NCBI RefSeq assembly: GCF_037688875.1
Contig: NZ_JAWDIE010000012.1
Location: forward strand, 1 to 64,000
Reading direction: 5' to 3'
DNA from: Amphibiibacter pelophylacis
GTDB taxonomy: Bacteria > Pseudomonadota > Gammaproteobacteria > Burkholderiales > Burkholderiaceae_C
DNA: 64,000 bases
Positions 35,552 through 47,118 of the stretch are shown here, piece after piece. Position 1 is the first letter of the stretch. Each line of letters starts with the position of its first letter. The notes beneath the pieces are model-generated. The model saw only the letters and a program-made list of their open reading frames with translations. It did no database searches and had not been told where the DNA came from. Made by a program: the position numbers and the translations under genes.

Positions 35552-37105
35552 CTATCGTAGGAAGAGCTTGTAGCTAGGGTTTGTACTTTCCTCGGTCCAC
35601 GGCAGCTGCTGCGTCTGAAGCCAGTCGTCCAGCGCGGCCTCGTTGCCCGGGGCGGGCTGGATGCCGATCAGCACGCGGGCGTAATCGGCGCCCTGGTTGC
35701 GGTAGTGGAAGAGCGTGATGTTGCAGTCGGACGGCATACCGCCCAGAAAACGCATCAGCGCACCGGGCCGCTCGGGGAAAATCACCCGGAACAGGCGCTC
35801 GCCCTCGGCCTGCGCGGTGCGTCCGCCGACCATGTGGCGCAGGTGCTCTTTGGCCAGATCGTCGTGGCTGAGATCAATCACGCCAAAGCCCTCGGCGCGC
35901 AGATCGTCCTGCAGCGTCTGCGCGTCGCCGGGGTGCTGTACGCCGAGGCCAATGAAGATGTGGGCTTCTTTCGGGTCGGCGATGCGGTAGTTGAACTCGG
36001 TGATGGCCGCGCCGCCGATGCGCTGGCACAGGCGGCGGAAGCTGCCGCGCGCTTCGGGGATGGTCACGGCCAGCATGGCCTCGCGGCCTTCGCCCAGCAG
36101 TGCGCGTTCGGCGACGAAGCGCAGGCGGTCGAAGTTCATGTTGGCACCGCAGGTGATGCCGACCCAGTTCTGGCCCGGCTGCCCCTGGGCCCGCGTCTGC
36201 GCGTATTTTCGCGCCCCGGCCACGCACAACGCGCCCGCGGGTTCAACAATGGAGCGCGTGTCCTGGAAGATGTCCTTGATGGCGGCGCAGACCTCGTCGG
36301 TGTCCACGGTGATGAACTCGTCCACCAGGCTGCGCGCCAGGCGCCAGGTCTCGCTGCCGACTTTTTTCACCGCCGTGCCGTCCGAGAACAGGCCCACATC
36401 GGCCAGTTCGACCACCTGGTCCTGCTCCACCGACTGCATCATGGCGTTGGAATCGGCCATCTGCACCGCGATGATGCGCACTTCGGGGCGCAGCGCCTTC
36501 ACATAAGCCGACACGCCCGCGATCAGGCCGCCGCCGCCCACGGCGACAAAAATGGCGTCCAGCGGGCCCTGGTGCTGGCGCAGGATCTCCATCGCCACCG
36601 TGCCCTGTCCGGCGATCACGTCGGGGTCGTCGAAGGGGTGGATGAAGGTCAGACCCTGTTCGCGCTCCAGCTGCAGCGCGTGCTGGTAGGCGTCGCTGTA
36701 GCTCTCGCCCGACAGCACAATCTGCACCTGGCTGCCGCCAAAGGACTGCACCGCGTCGATCTTGACCTGGGGCGTGGTCACCGGCATGACGATCAGGGCG
36801 CGGCAGCCCAGCTTCTGGCTGGACAGCGCCACGCCCTGGGCGTGGTTGCCCGCTGAAGCGCAGATGACGCCGCGCGCGCGCTGCCCGCCCGTCAGCCGCG
36901 CCATGCGGTTGTAGGCGCCGCGCAGCTTGAAGCTGAAGACGGGCTGGCAGTCCTCGCGCTTGAGCCACATGTTCTGGCCGATCTTGGCCGAGAGCTGCGG
37001 GGCGAAATCCAGCGGCGTTTCGCGGGCCACGTCGTAGACGCGGGCGGTCAGGATGCGCTGCAGGTAATCCTGCAGCGACAGCGGTTCGGGGGCGGAGGCG
37101 TTCAT
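35552..37105 (-). CDS. ilvA: Biosynthetic threonine ammonia-lyase (threonine deaminase)
   Basis: Converts threonine to 2-oxobutanoate, the first step toward isoleucine. 517 residues. The PLP lysine is in FSFKLRGAYNRM (about 60-70) and the glycine loop is VGGGGLIAGV. Two C-terminal ACT-like regulatory domains (about 335-420 and 430-517; ALLGEGREAMLAVTIPE, GERLFRVIFPERPGALM) indicate allosteric control by isoleucine and valine. It is downstream of and in the same orientation as the HDOD pair, but 12 bases separate it, so cotranscription is possible. Confidence 0.96.
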   Translation of the reverse strand: MNASAPEPLSLQDYLQRILTARVYDVARETPLDFAPQLSAKIGQNMWLKREDCQPVFSFKLRGAYNRMARLTGGQRARGVICASAGNHAQGVALSSQKLGCRALIVMPVTTPQVKIDAVQSFGGSQVQIVLSGESYSDAYQHALQLEREQGLTFIHPFDDPDVIAGQGTVAMEILRQHQGPLDAIFVAVGGGGLIAGVSAYVKALRPEVRIIAVQMADSNAMMQSVEQDQVVELADVGLFSDGTAVKKVGSETWRLARSLVDEFITVDTDEVCAAIKDIFQDTRSIVEPAGALCVAGARKYAQTRAQGQPGQNWVGITCGANMNFDRLRFVAERALLGEGREAMLAVTIPEARGSFRRLCQRIGGAAITEFNYRIADPKEAHIFIGLGVQHPGDAQTLQDDLRAEGFGVIDLSHDDLAKEHLRHMVGGRTAQAEGERLFRVIFPERPGALMRFLGGMPSDCNITLFHYRNQGADYARVLIGIQPAPGNEAALDDWLQTQQLPWTEESTNPSYKLFLR

Positions 37106-37117
37106 GCCCCGATTATC

Positions 37118-38890
37118 TCAGGGCGCGGCGGTGGCCTGTGCGGGGTTGGCGTCCAGAACGTCCTGCGCGCCGACCATGACGCGGTGCTCGCTGCCGCGCA
37201 GCGCCTCGGTCAGGGCGTCGTTCAGGGTGTAGGCGGTGCAGCCCAGCCAGCGCCCGTAGCGCTGCGCGACCAGGTTGAGTGCTTTCAGTCGCTTGTTCTT
37301 CATGGTGTCCTTGTGCACGAAAACCTCGTAGGCGCAGGACACGATGGCGCGCAGGAAAAGGCTGTCGTCGGGCGGCGTGTCTTCAACCAGCGCCTGCGCG
37401 GGCAGTGGCTGCAGCATCTCGATCACGTCGGCTTCCATGCCCCACAGACGCAGCACCTCGGCGGCGAGTTCGCTCAGGGGCAGCTCCAGCACGTCCTTGC
37501 AGGCCGCGTCCAGCGCGTCCCAGGGCGAGGGCGGGGGATTCTCCTGGCGCGCCTGTTTGGCCAGGTGCTTGATCTGCAAGGCCTCTTCCGGGAAGTGATA
37601 GCCCAGGATGAGCTGTCCCAGGCCGTGGAAGAGCGCAATGATGAAAACGGTTTCGGGCTCGAACGCGCCGGGGTTGATGTGCTGGGCGACCAGGCTGGCG
37701 CGGCGGATCTGCCAGATGTCGTCCTCCAGATCGCGCGCCTGGAAGCGGTTGAGCGGCCCGGGCCACAGCGTCAGGTTCTTGGCCGCCTGCTCGACCCCAT
37801 TCAGACCGGCCAGGGCGATGGCGCGGCGCATGTTCAGCACCGCGTCGTTGGCGTTCAGGGTTTCGCCCCGGCGCAGCGTGTTGTTGCACACGCGCAGCAG
37901 CTCCAGCGACAGGGCGGTGTCCTGCAGCATCACCTCCACCAGCTCGGTCTGGTGCGAGACCTGCATGCGGCTCAGGCGCACCACGCTGCGCATGGTGTCC
38001 TCGTTGCCGGGCAGGATGCCGCGCAGGCGGATGCGCTCGCGCAGCGTGGCCAGCACGTTGGGGCCGTTGCCCTCGTCGCTTTGCAGCACGTCTTCCAGCG
38101 CCGAGGCCAGGCTGCGCGCCGTGGCAAAACGCTGGCGCGGCAGCACGTTGAGCGCGCGCTCGTAAATGTGGCGGATGGGCGGGGAGAGCGCCACCGCCTT
38201 TTTCTCCGGCAGTTCGAGCTGGCTTTCGCCCAGCGGCGGCAGGCGGCCCATGGCCAGCAGGAAATCGCTCTCGCCCAGCGGTGGCTCGCCGCTGATCAGC
38301 CAGTGCAGCATCAGCGACACAAAGAAGAGATCCACCGGCGTGTTCTCGCGCAGGTCGCTGCGCTCGGTCTCGAGCGGGTCTTCGCTGCCCGGGCCGGTGG
38401 TGGGCCGCCAGGCGACTTCCGCCCCGCACAGGCGCACGCGCTTGCCGTCGATCAGCACCAGGTGCGGCTGCACGTCGCGGTGCAGGCTGCGCGTGTCGTG
38501 CAGGTCGGTCAGCGCCAGGGCAATCTGGTGCAGGGTGCGCAGCGCCTCGCGCAGGCCCATGGGGCCGCGCCTGACGCGCTCGCCCAGGGTGATGGCCTCG
38601 CCGCGCACGTAGGCGGCGTAGGGGCGCCCCAGCAGCTGGCCGGTTTCCGCCAGCGGCATCAGGTGGCGCGAATCCAGGCGCTGCAGCTTGCTGACGCGGC
38701 CCAGCCACTCGGGCCAGTGCGCGGCGTCCAGCGTCTGCTTGGGCATCACCAGCACCTGCTCGGTCTGCGTGCGGGTGTCCAGCACCAGCCAGCTGGCGGT
38801 GCGAACGCTGTGCCCCAGGTTGGTGATGAGTTCGAAAGGGCCCAGGCGCGGGCGTGCCGCGCCTTCCCCGGGGGTGTCGTCACTGGCCAT
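37118..38890 (-). CDS. Pseudokinase-HDOD signalling protein (second of a tandem pair)
   Basis: 590 residues. The N-terminal region (about 15-290) follows a protein-kinase layout but is degenerate: the loop reads HRDVQPHLVLI, with Gln for the usual Lys and Leu for the metal-binding Asn, and DFG is replaced by CGA. Residues from about 295 carry an HDOD domain (LRGILPGNEDTM, LRVCNNTLRRGETLNANDAVL, FIIALFHGLGQLILG). HDOD domains are regulatory HD-like domains without phosphohydrolase residues. The ATG at 38890 (MASDDTPG) overlaps the preceding paralogue by 11 bases. Role unknown; family members act in signalling, motility and biofilm control. Confidence 0.82.
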   Translation of the reverse strand: MASDDTPGEGAARPRLGPFELITNLGHSVRTASWLVLDTRTQTEQVLVMPKQTLDAAHWPEWLGRVSKLQRLDSRHLMPLAETGQLLGRPYAAYVRGEAITLGERVRRGPMGLREALRTLHQIALALTDLHDTRSLHRDVQPHLVLIDGKRVRLCGAEVAWRPTTGPGSEDPLETERSDLRENTPVDLFFVSLMLHWLISGEPPLGESDFLLAMGRLPPLGESQLELPEKKAVALSPPIRHIYERALNVLPRQRFATARSLASALEDVLQSDEGNGPNVLATLRERIRLRGILPGNEDTMRSVVRLSRMQVSHQTELVEVMLQDTALSLELLRVCNNTLRRGETLNANDAVLNMRRAIALAGLNGVEQAAKNLTLWPGPLNRFQARDLEDDIWQIRRASLVAQHINPGAFEPETVFIIALFHGLGQLILGYHFPEEALQIKHLAKQARQENPPPSPWDALDAACKDVLELPLSELAAEVLRLWGMEADVIEMLQPLPAQALVEDTPPDDSLFLRAIVSCAYEVFVHKDTMKNKRLKALNLVAQRYGRWLGCTAYTLNDALTEALRGSEHRVMVGAQDVLDANPAQATAAP

Positions 38891-40733
38891 CGGGCCTCCA
38901 CATTTCGAGCAGGTCTTCCTGGATCTCCTGACCGATCCACAGATCGCTGCGCAGCTGGGTGGGCACCAGCGGCAGATCGCCGCCACTGGTGTCCATCACC
39001 GTCGCCAGGCCCTTGCGCAGATCGGTCAGGGTCAGGGCCAGACCCGGGCGATAGGCCGCCAGAAGCTGTGGCAGCCAGATCTCCAGCATCGGGCTGCCCA
39101 GGGTGTGCAGGTAAACGGCCTCGTTGGCCAGGCTGGCCGTCAGGCGCAGCAGGTGATGGTCGCCCGTAGGCTCCTGGCGCGCGGCCTGGTCCGAGCCGAT
39201 GGCGTTGGCCAGCGCCTGCACTTCCGGGCCCAGACCCCACTGGCGCAGCGTGGCACGGCTGATGGTGTCGAAATCCAGCCCCAGCACCGAGGTGCAGGCC
39301 TGCTGCGCCAGGGTGAGCACCGGCGGCAGGCTGGCGCCACTGTCCTGCGTCAGCGTTTTCAGGGTCTGGCGGATGTGGTGGTGGATCTGCGACGCATCCT
39401 GCGGCAGATGGGCGACCACCATCAGGCGGCCCAGGTTCTGCAGCAGGCCGATGATGTAGACGGTTTCGGTGTCGTAGCCCGCCGGGCTGAGGATCTGCGC
39501 CAGCCGCGCCGCCTTGCGCACCAGCATGAACTGCTGCGTCATGAGCGCCATCTGCTCGTCGTTGAGGCTGCGCGGAGACTGTTCCAGCGCCCGCGCGATG
39601 CGCGCGATGCCGCGCAGACCGCGCATGCCCAGGATCCGGTGCAGGCTGAGCACGGCGTCGTTCACGCCCAGCGCGCCGCCATGCCGCAGCGCACTGTTGC
39701 TGACGCGCACCAGCTCGCAGGCCAGGCCGATGTCGGCCAGCAGCACCATCACCAGGTCGTGCGAGGGGCACTGGCGCAGGCTGGACAGGCGCTGCAGGCG
39801 CGGGAAGGTGTCCGGGTTGCCCGGCAGCAGACCGTAGGTGGCGGCGCGCGACATCAGGGTCTGCAGCACCTGCGGATCCTGCTCGGCCTGCGTCTGCACC
39901 ACGGTGTCCACCGCCCGCACCAGTCCCCGGCTGCTGACAAAGCGCTGGTCCACACGGTGGTGCAGGGCGCGGGCCAGCACCTGGCGGGTCTCGGCCGACA
40001 TCCTGTCTTTGCGGGGCGGCTGCAGGAAAGTGCTGCCCTGCGGCGGCAGACGCCGCCAGGCGCGGTAAAGATCGCCATCGTCCAGCGCGGGTTCGCCCGA
40101 CAGCACGCCGTACATGAGCAGCGCCAGCTGCTGCGTGTCGCGCTGGAAGGTGGCGCGCAGCAACGGATCGACCAGCTGCGACTGCGGGCTCATGGCCCAG
40201 CGCACCGAGTGCGCGTAATCGTAGGCCAGGCCCATGCCCGCCAGCAGCGTGCCGTCGGGCGTCTGCACCGCCATCCAGGGCTGGAGGTCGCCGTGAGGAA
40301 TCTGGGCCTCGTGCGCCAGCGCCAGCGCCTGGGCCAGCGCCTGACCCATCTTCAGGCCGTCGGATTCGTTCATCGTGCCCAGATGCGCCTCGGGCTGGGC
40401 CAGTGTGCTGCAGCCGGGGCCCAGCGGGTAAAGCACCCAGGGCAGGGTGTCGCCCACCTCCAGCGGCGTCAGCCAGCCCTGCGCCTGCATGCGCGCGGCG
40501 TGCAGCACGAGGTGGCGCCAGTGACCGAGCTCGCGCCCCTGCCACAGATGGCGCGACAGCACCAGCAGGCCGCCGCTGCCGCCTTCGGCCTCGGTCACGG
40601 AGAAGGCACAGCTCAGCGCCGAGGCGCCCAGCGGCTGCTCGACCCGGAAGCGCCCGAACAGCGGCTGCCACAGCGGATTTTCTCGGATCAGTGCATCGGC
40701 TTCGATGCGTGGGATGACAGCACTGAAGGGCAT
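38880..40733 (-). CDS. Pseudokinase-HDOD signalling protein (first of a tandem pair)
   Basis: 617 residues with the same architecture as its downstream neighbour. The kinase-like part (about 20-290) has IPHGDLQPWMAV in place of HRDxKPxN and GMG in place of DFG, so catalysis is unlikely. The HDOD part (about 310-510) contains LLPGNPDTFPRL, LVRVSNSALRHGGALGVNDAVL and YIIGLLQNLGRLMV. The two genes overlap by 11 bases and look like an old duplication. The ATG at 40733 (MPFSAVIP) is chosen because it begins the conserved region. Divergent from trxA. Confidence 0.82.
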   Translation of the reverse strand: MPFSAVIPRIEADALIRENPLWQPLFGRFRVEQPLGASALSCAFSVTEAEGGSGGLLVLSRHLWQGRELGHWRHLVLHAARMQAQGWLTPLEVGDTLPWVLYPLGPGCSTLAQPEAHLGTMNESDGLKMGQALAQALALAHEAQIPHGDLQPWMAVQTPDGTLLAGMGLAYDYAHSVRWAMSPQSQLVDPLLRATFQRDTQQLALLMYGVLSGEPALDDGDLYRAWRRLPPQGSTFLQPPRKDRMSAETRQVLARALHHRVDQRFVSSRGLVRAVDTVVQTQAEQDPQVLQTLMSRAATYGLLPGNPDTFPRLQRLSSLRQCPSHDLVMVLLADIGLACELVRVSNSALRHGGALGVNDAVLSLHRILGMRGLRGIARIARALEQSPRSLNDEQMALMTQQFMLVRKAARLAQILSPAGYDTETVYIIGLLQNLGRLMVVAHLPQDASQIHHHIRQTLKTLTQDSGASLPPVLTLAQQACTSVLGLDFDTISRATLRQWGLGPEVQALANAIGSDQAARQEPTGDHHLLRLTASLANEAVYLHTLGSPMLEIWLPQLLAAYRPGLALTLTDLRKGLATVMDTSGGDLPLVPTQLRSDLWIGQEIQEDLLEMWRPDGQ

Positions 40734-40911
40734 GGGCGACAAAAGGGTTGGACAGGGCCGGGCTGATCGCCGGGCCACACCTATTTCAGCACAGCCGTCC
40801 GGGCGCAAAGCCCCGATAAGATTGCCTTCGCCACGCCTGCTTGGCATCTGTGCCAGAATTCCGGTATAGATTCACAGCCCTCCCGCAGGGCCCTTAACCC
40901 ACAGGATGTTT

Positions 40912-41241
40912 ATGAGCAGCCCTTTGATCAAACATGTGACCGATGCCAGCTTCGACGCCGACGTGATCCAGTCGAACGTGCCCGTTCTGGTCGATTTCTG
41001 GGCCACCTGGTGCGGGCCCTGCCGCGCCATCGCGCCCATTCTGGACGAACTGGCCGGCACCTACGAGGGCCGTCTGCAGATCGCCAAGGTCGATGTCGAC
41101 AGCAACCCCGACACCCCGGCCCGCTTGGGCGTGCGCGGCATCCCCACGCTGGTGATTTATAAGGGCGGCCAGGTCGTTGCGACCAAAGTGGGCGCCCTGC
41201 CCAAGGCGCAGATGGTCGAGCTGATCAACCAGTACGTCTGA
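40912..41241 (+). CDS. trxA: Thioredoxin 1
   Basis: 109 residues, the normal thioredoxin size, with the redox site WCGPC in FWATWCGPCRAIAPIL and the cis-Pro in RGIPTLVIYKGG. It is a cytoplasmic disulfide reductant. The ATG at 40912 has AGGA six bases upstream; the earlier ATG at 40906 is too close to it. No rho gene follows; the tRNA-Arg gene is next. Confidence 0.96.
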   Translation: MSSPLIKHVTDASFDADVIQSNVPVLVDFWATWCGPCRAIAPILDELAGTYEGRLQIAKVDVDSNPDTPARLGVRGIPTLVIYKGGQVVATKVGALPKAQMVELINQYV

Positions 41242-41267
41242 TTTTTTACGCGTTTTTTTGCCAAGGC

Positions 41268-41297
41268 TTGACGAAACCGGAAATACGGTGCTATAGT
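41268..41297 (+). promoter_or_regulatory. Sigma-70 promoter for tRNA-Arg
   Basis: TTGACG at 41268-41273 and TATAGT at 41292-41297 are separated by 18 bases, with the mature tRNA starting 12 bases after the -10 box. This fits a strong stable-RNA promoter. Confidence 0.75.
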
Positions 41298-41309
41298 TCA
41301 AGGCTTGAT

Positions 41310-41387
41310 GCGGCTGTAGCTCAGTTGGATTAGAGTACTTGGCTACGAACCAAGGGGTCGTGGGTTCGAATCCTGCCAGCCGCGCCA
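41310..41387 (+). tRNA. tRNA-Arg (anticodon ACG)
   Basis: The acceptor stem GCGGCTG / CAGCCGC, the D-arm (GCTC...GAGT), the anticodon stem CTTGG / CCAAG with loop CTACGAA (ACG at the anticodon), and the T-arm GTGGG-TTCGAAT-CCTGC are all complete, and CCA is encoded. The A34 is expected to be deaminated to inosine to read CGN codons. Confidence 0.96.
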
Positions 41388-41390
41388 ACT

Positions 41391-41427
41391 AAAAAACCCT
41401 CACAGATGATTGTCTGTGGGGGTTTTT
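41391..41427 (+). terminator. Intrinsic terminator after tRNA-Arg
   Basis: An A-run, CCC(T)CACAGA, a short loop and TCTGTGGGGG followed by a T-run form a strong stem. The flanking A-run means it could also stop minus-strand transcription from the glycosyltransferase gene. Confidence 0.88.
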
Positions 41428-41495
41428 CTTTGGGCGTCTGCCGGAATCCGGAAATATAAAGAGGCCGCCATCGCGGGCGGCCCTGTTTCATTCCC

Positions 41496-43181
41496 TCAGC
41501 AACCCGGCTGGCTCTTCCACTGGTACAGCACCCAGTCGCTGCCCCGGCGGCTCTCGCGGGCCAGAGCCTGCAGCTGGTTGGGGTATTGGCGCGCCAGATT
41601 GGCGAAGGGTGCGGACACCTCCTTCTCGTCAACCACCAGCCAGGCCAGCGGCACGGCACACAGGCGCTGGCGAAGATCCTGCGGCATCACCAGCACCTGG
41701 GCGGCCATGGCCGGATCAAAACGGCGGCCATCCAGCAGCTCTTTGGCCCAGTTGTCGGCGGTGTTGGCCTCTTCGCGCCAGTCGTGAACGATCCAGGGGC
41801 GCACGCGGGTGTGCGTCAGCAGGTTGAGATCGCGGCGGTTTTCCTCGAAAAAGACCAGCGGAATCTGCGCCTCGGCCGGGTGGGCCGCAATGCGTGCATT
41901 GATGGCCTGGGGCAGATCACGCAGCGACTTGTGGTCCACGCCGACAAAAATCCAGGGCAGCAGCACGATCAGCGCAAACGCCGTGCCGGCCACGCGCCGC
42001 TTGAGGGCCCCGTCGGGCCAGGACCGCAGGATGCAGGCGGTCAGCACGACCACGGGCAGCATCACGGGCAAGATGTAGCCGACCAGTTTGGAGTTGGGCA
42101 CCGAGAAAAACAGCGTGATCGCCACCAGCCACCACAGCCACAGCGCCAGCCATTCGCGCGGGACGGCGGCCGAAGCGTCGCCAGTCGCGCGGGTGTCCGG
42201 GGCATCCGCACCCCACTGCGCCAGACGTGGCCAGACGCGGCGTGCGGCCGCCAGCAGCCACCACAGGCTCCAGGGCAGCATGAGCAGGATCAGCACGACG
42301 ATGTAAAACAGCGCAGGCTGGGCGTTGTTGAAGTTCTGCCCGACGTAACGGCTGACCTGCTGGTCGATGAAAAAGTAGTGGTTGAAACCCGGGAAGCGCC
42401 ACTCCAGCACCAGGAACCAGGGCAGCGTCAGCACGGCAAAACCCACCAGTGCGGGCCAGTTCAGCCAGATGGCCAGCTGCGCGCGCCAGGCCGGCCAGAC
42501 GTTGCGCGAGGCCCGGTCTGGCAGCGCGCGCCACACGCGCCACAGCCCCCAGGGGCCCACCACCAGCAGCGGCAGTGCCACGCCGATCAGGCCTTTGCTC
42601 AGCAGCCCCAGCGCCGCGAAAAACCAGCCCAGACGCGCCCAGGTCAGCGGCCAGTGGCTGCCCGGCACCGGGGTGCTGGCGTGCGCCCAGCACACGATGG
42701 TCGCGGTGATCATCCCGGCGACGGTCATGTCCAGGTTGGCGTACTGCGCGGCCATCACCGGCAGCGGCGCCAGCAGCCACACCACCAGCGACTGGCGCAG
42801 CAGCGGGTGCTGGCTGCCCACGCTGTGGCGCAGGTGGACGAAGAACATCACCAGGGTCAGCGCCGCCGCCGTCAGACTGGCGAAGCGGATGGTGAACAGG
42901 TTGACGCCCCAGCTGCTCATGGCGAAGGCATCGAGCCAGTAAAACATCGGCGGCTTGTGGAAAAACGGCATGCCGTTCTGACGCGGCACCAGCCAGTCGC
43001 TGTAGACGACCATGTCGCGGGCGACCCCGGCGTAGCGCCCTTCGTCGGGCATCGAGATCGGCCGGATCACCGCCAGCAGCACCAGCCAGAGCAGGCCCAG
43101 CGCCATCTGGGCGGGCACGGGCAGTCGGTTCCAGGCGGCGCCAAGCGCGTTCGCCGTTTGTCGGATTCGGGCAAAAAACAT
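41496..43181 (-). CDS. ArnT/PMT-like membrane glycosyltransferase
   Basis: 561 residues with about 11-12 transmembrane helices. The GT-C hallmark DE is in RPISMPDEGRYAGVARDM (about 42-58), near the first periplasmic loop, and a second acidic region, NLDMTVAGM, follows. Such enzymes use polyprenyl-phosphate sugars to decorate lipid A or other envelope glycans; ArnT adds aminoarabinose. No arn genes are nearby, so the sugar and acceptor are unknown. It is divergent from the amino acid-binding lipoprotein gene. Confidence 0.85.
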   Translation of the reverse strand: MFFARIRQTANALGAAWNRLPVPAQMALGLLWLVLLAVIRPISMPDEGRYAGVARDMVVYSDWLVPRQNGMPFFHKPPMFYWLDAFAMSSWGVNLFTIRFASLTAAALTLVMFFVHLRHSVGSQHPLLRQSLVVWLLAPLPVMAAQYANLDMTVAGMITATIVCWAHASTPVPGSHWPLTWARLGWFFAALGLLSKGLIGVALPLLVVGPWGLWRVWRALPDRASRNVWPAWRAQLAIWLNWPALVGFAVLTLPWFLVLEWRFPGFNHYFFIDQQVSRYVGQNFNNAQPALFYIVVLILLMLPWSLWWLLAAARRVWPRLAQWGADAPDTRATGDASAAVPREWLALWLWWLVAITLFFSVPNSKLVGYILPVMLPVVVLTACILRSWPDGALKRRVAGTAFALIVLLPWIFVGVDHKSLRDLPQAINARIAAHPAEAQIPLVFFEENRRDLNLLTHTRVRPWIVHDWREEANTADNWAKELLDGRRFDPAMAAQVLVMPQDLRQRLCAVPLAWLVVDEKEVSAPFANLARQYPNQLQALARESRRGSDWVLYQWKSQPGC

Positions 43182-43414
43182 GGGCAGGAGCGCAGGCGCG
43201 CAATGCAGGGGGATGGTCTCAGTCTAGCAGCGCGCCAGACCCGGGCTCAGGGGGGATGAACTGTTGCTATTTTGTAACGGCCTCAGGGTTTACAGGGAGA
43301 AACCCGGTCAGACCGCCGACAGACTATCGCAGATAATTCTTTCCACGTTGGCAGACGGCAGGCTGAGGTGGCCCGCCGTAGGTGCCCGGATTCATATCCC
43401 TTACGGAGATCACG

Positions 43415-44677
43415 ATGCTGAAAATGTTGCCGGTGGCTTTTGCCGCTGCTCTCCTGCTGGCCGCCTGCTCGAAGCAGGAAGCCCCCCAGGCCGAAGCTCC
43501 CGCTGCGGCGGCTGCTCCCGCTGCAGACGCGGCCAAACCCGCTGATGCTCCGGTCGCCGATGCCAAACCCGCCGACGCAGCGCCTGCCGCTGCTGCCGGT
43601 GGCGAACTGGTGGTCCAGATCGGTCATGTCGCCCCGACCAGTGGCGCCATCGCCCACCTGGGCAAGGACAACGAAAACGGCGGCCGCCTGGCTGTCGAGG
43701 ATCTGAACGCCGAAAACTTCATGATCGGCGACAAGAGAGCCAAGTTCGAGCTGGTCCCCGAAGACGATGCCGCCGATCCCAAGCAGGCCACGGCTGTCGC
43801 CCAGCTGCTGGTTGACAAGAAAGTCAACGGCGTGGTCGGTCACCTGAATTCGGGCACGACCATTCCGGCTTCGGCGATTTATGCCAAGGCGGGCATTCCC
43901 CAGATCACCCCTTCGTCGACCAACCCGCAGTACACGCGCCAGGGTTACAAGACGGCCTTCCGCGCCGTGGCGGATGACGTCAAGCTGGGGGGCACGCTGG
44001 GCAAGTACACCGTGGACACGCTCAAAGGCAAGACTGTGGTCGTGATCGATGACCGCACCGCTTACGGCCAGGGTCTGGCTGACGAGTACACCAAGGCGCT
44101 GGAAGCCGCGGGTGTCAAGCCCGCTGACCGTCAGTTCACCAACGACAAGGCCACGGATTTCACCGCCATCCTGACCGCCATCAAGGCCAAGAAGCCCGAC
44201 GTGGTCTTCTTCGGCGGCATGGACGCCGTGGGTGGCCCGATGCTGCGCCAGATGAAGCAGCTGGGCATCACCGCCAAGTTTGTGGGCGGCGACGGCCTGT
44301 GCACCGGCGAGCTGTACAAGCTGTCCGGCCAGTCCTTCGGCGACAACCAGGTCTACTGCGCCGAAGCCGGCGGTGCCGATGGCGAGTACAAGACCAAAAT
44401 GGACGACTTCAAGAAGCGCTTCAAAGAGAAGTTTGGCGTGGAAGTCCAGATTTACGCCCCGTACGTGTACGACAGCGTGATGATGCTGGCCAATGCCATG
44501 AAAGAAGCCGGTTCGTCTGACCCCGCCGTCTACCTGCCCAAGCTGGCTGCAACCACGGGCTACAAGGGCGTGACCGGCGAGTTCTCCTTCGACGAGAAGG
44601 GCGACAACAAGAACGCCTCCATGACGCTGTACACCTACAAGGGCGGCAAGCGCGAAGTCCTCGAAATCCTGCACTGA
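43415..44677 (+). CDS. Branched-chain amino acid-type ABC substrate-binding lipoprotein
   Basis: 420 residues, LivK/LivJ fold (Peripla_BP_6). The signal peptide ends with a lipobox LLAAC (Cys18), so it is predicted to be a lipoprotein rather than the soluble protein usual in the family. An Ala/Pro/Asp-rich linker of about 50 residues follows (19-72). The domain starts at LVVQIGHVAPTSGAIAHLGKDN and includes GVVGHLNSGTTIPASAIYAKAGI and VVVIDDRTAYGQGLADEY. The ATG at 43415 is preceded by GGAG. No permease or ATPase genes follow; a terminator closes the unit, so it must work with transporters encoded elsewhere. Confidence 0.9.
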   Translation: MLKMLPVAFAAALLLAACSKQEAPQAEAPAAAAAPAADAAKPADAPVADAKPADAAPAAAAGGELVVQIGHVAPTSGAIAHLGKDNENGGRLAVEDLNAENFMIGDKRAKFELVPEDDAADPKQATAVAQLLVDKKVNGVVGHLNSGTTIPASAIYAKAGIPQITPSSTNPQYTRQGYKTAFRAVADDVKLGGTLGKYTVDTLKGKTVVVIDDRTAYGQGLADEYTKALEAAGVKPADRQFTNDKATDFTAILTAIKAKKPDVVFFGGMDAVGGPMLRQMKQLGITAKFVGGDGLCTGELYKLSGQSFGDNQVYCAEAGGADGEYKTKMDDFKKRFKEKFGVEVQIYAPYVYDSVMMLANAMKEAGSSDPAVYLPKLAATTGYKGVTGEFSFDEKGDNKNASMTLYTYKGGKREVLEILH

Positions 44678-44729
44678 TCCAGACGCAGGCCTTCGGGCCT
44701 GCGAACGGATCGGATTCCGTTGTTTGACA

Positions 44730-44761
44730 GCCGCTCCGGGTTCGCGCCCGGAGCGGTTTTT

Positions 44762-44763
<2 letters not shown>
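44730..44763 (+). terminator. Intrinsic terminator of the binding-protein gene
   Basis: CCGCTCCGGG / CCCGGAGCGG with a short loop and a T-run of seven. It abuts the end of the converging response-regulator/AmpD gene. Confidence 0.92.
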
Positions 44764-47038
<2,275 letters not shown>

Positions 47039-47118
47039 CCAGTGATTGTGCCCAAAATCGGCTGGGACGATATCCGGAAAAAGTGTTGGAAAAGCGCATA
47101 GCCGGGATCACACGCGGT

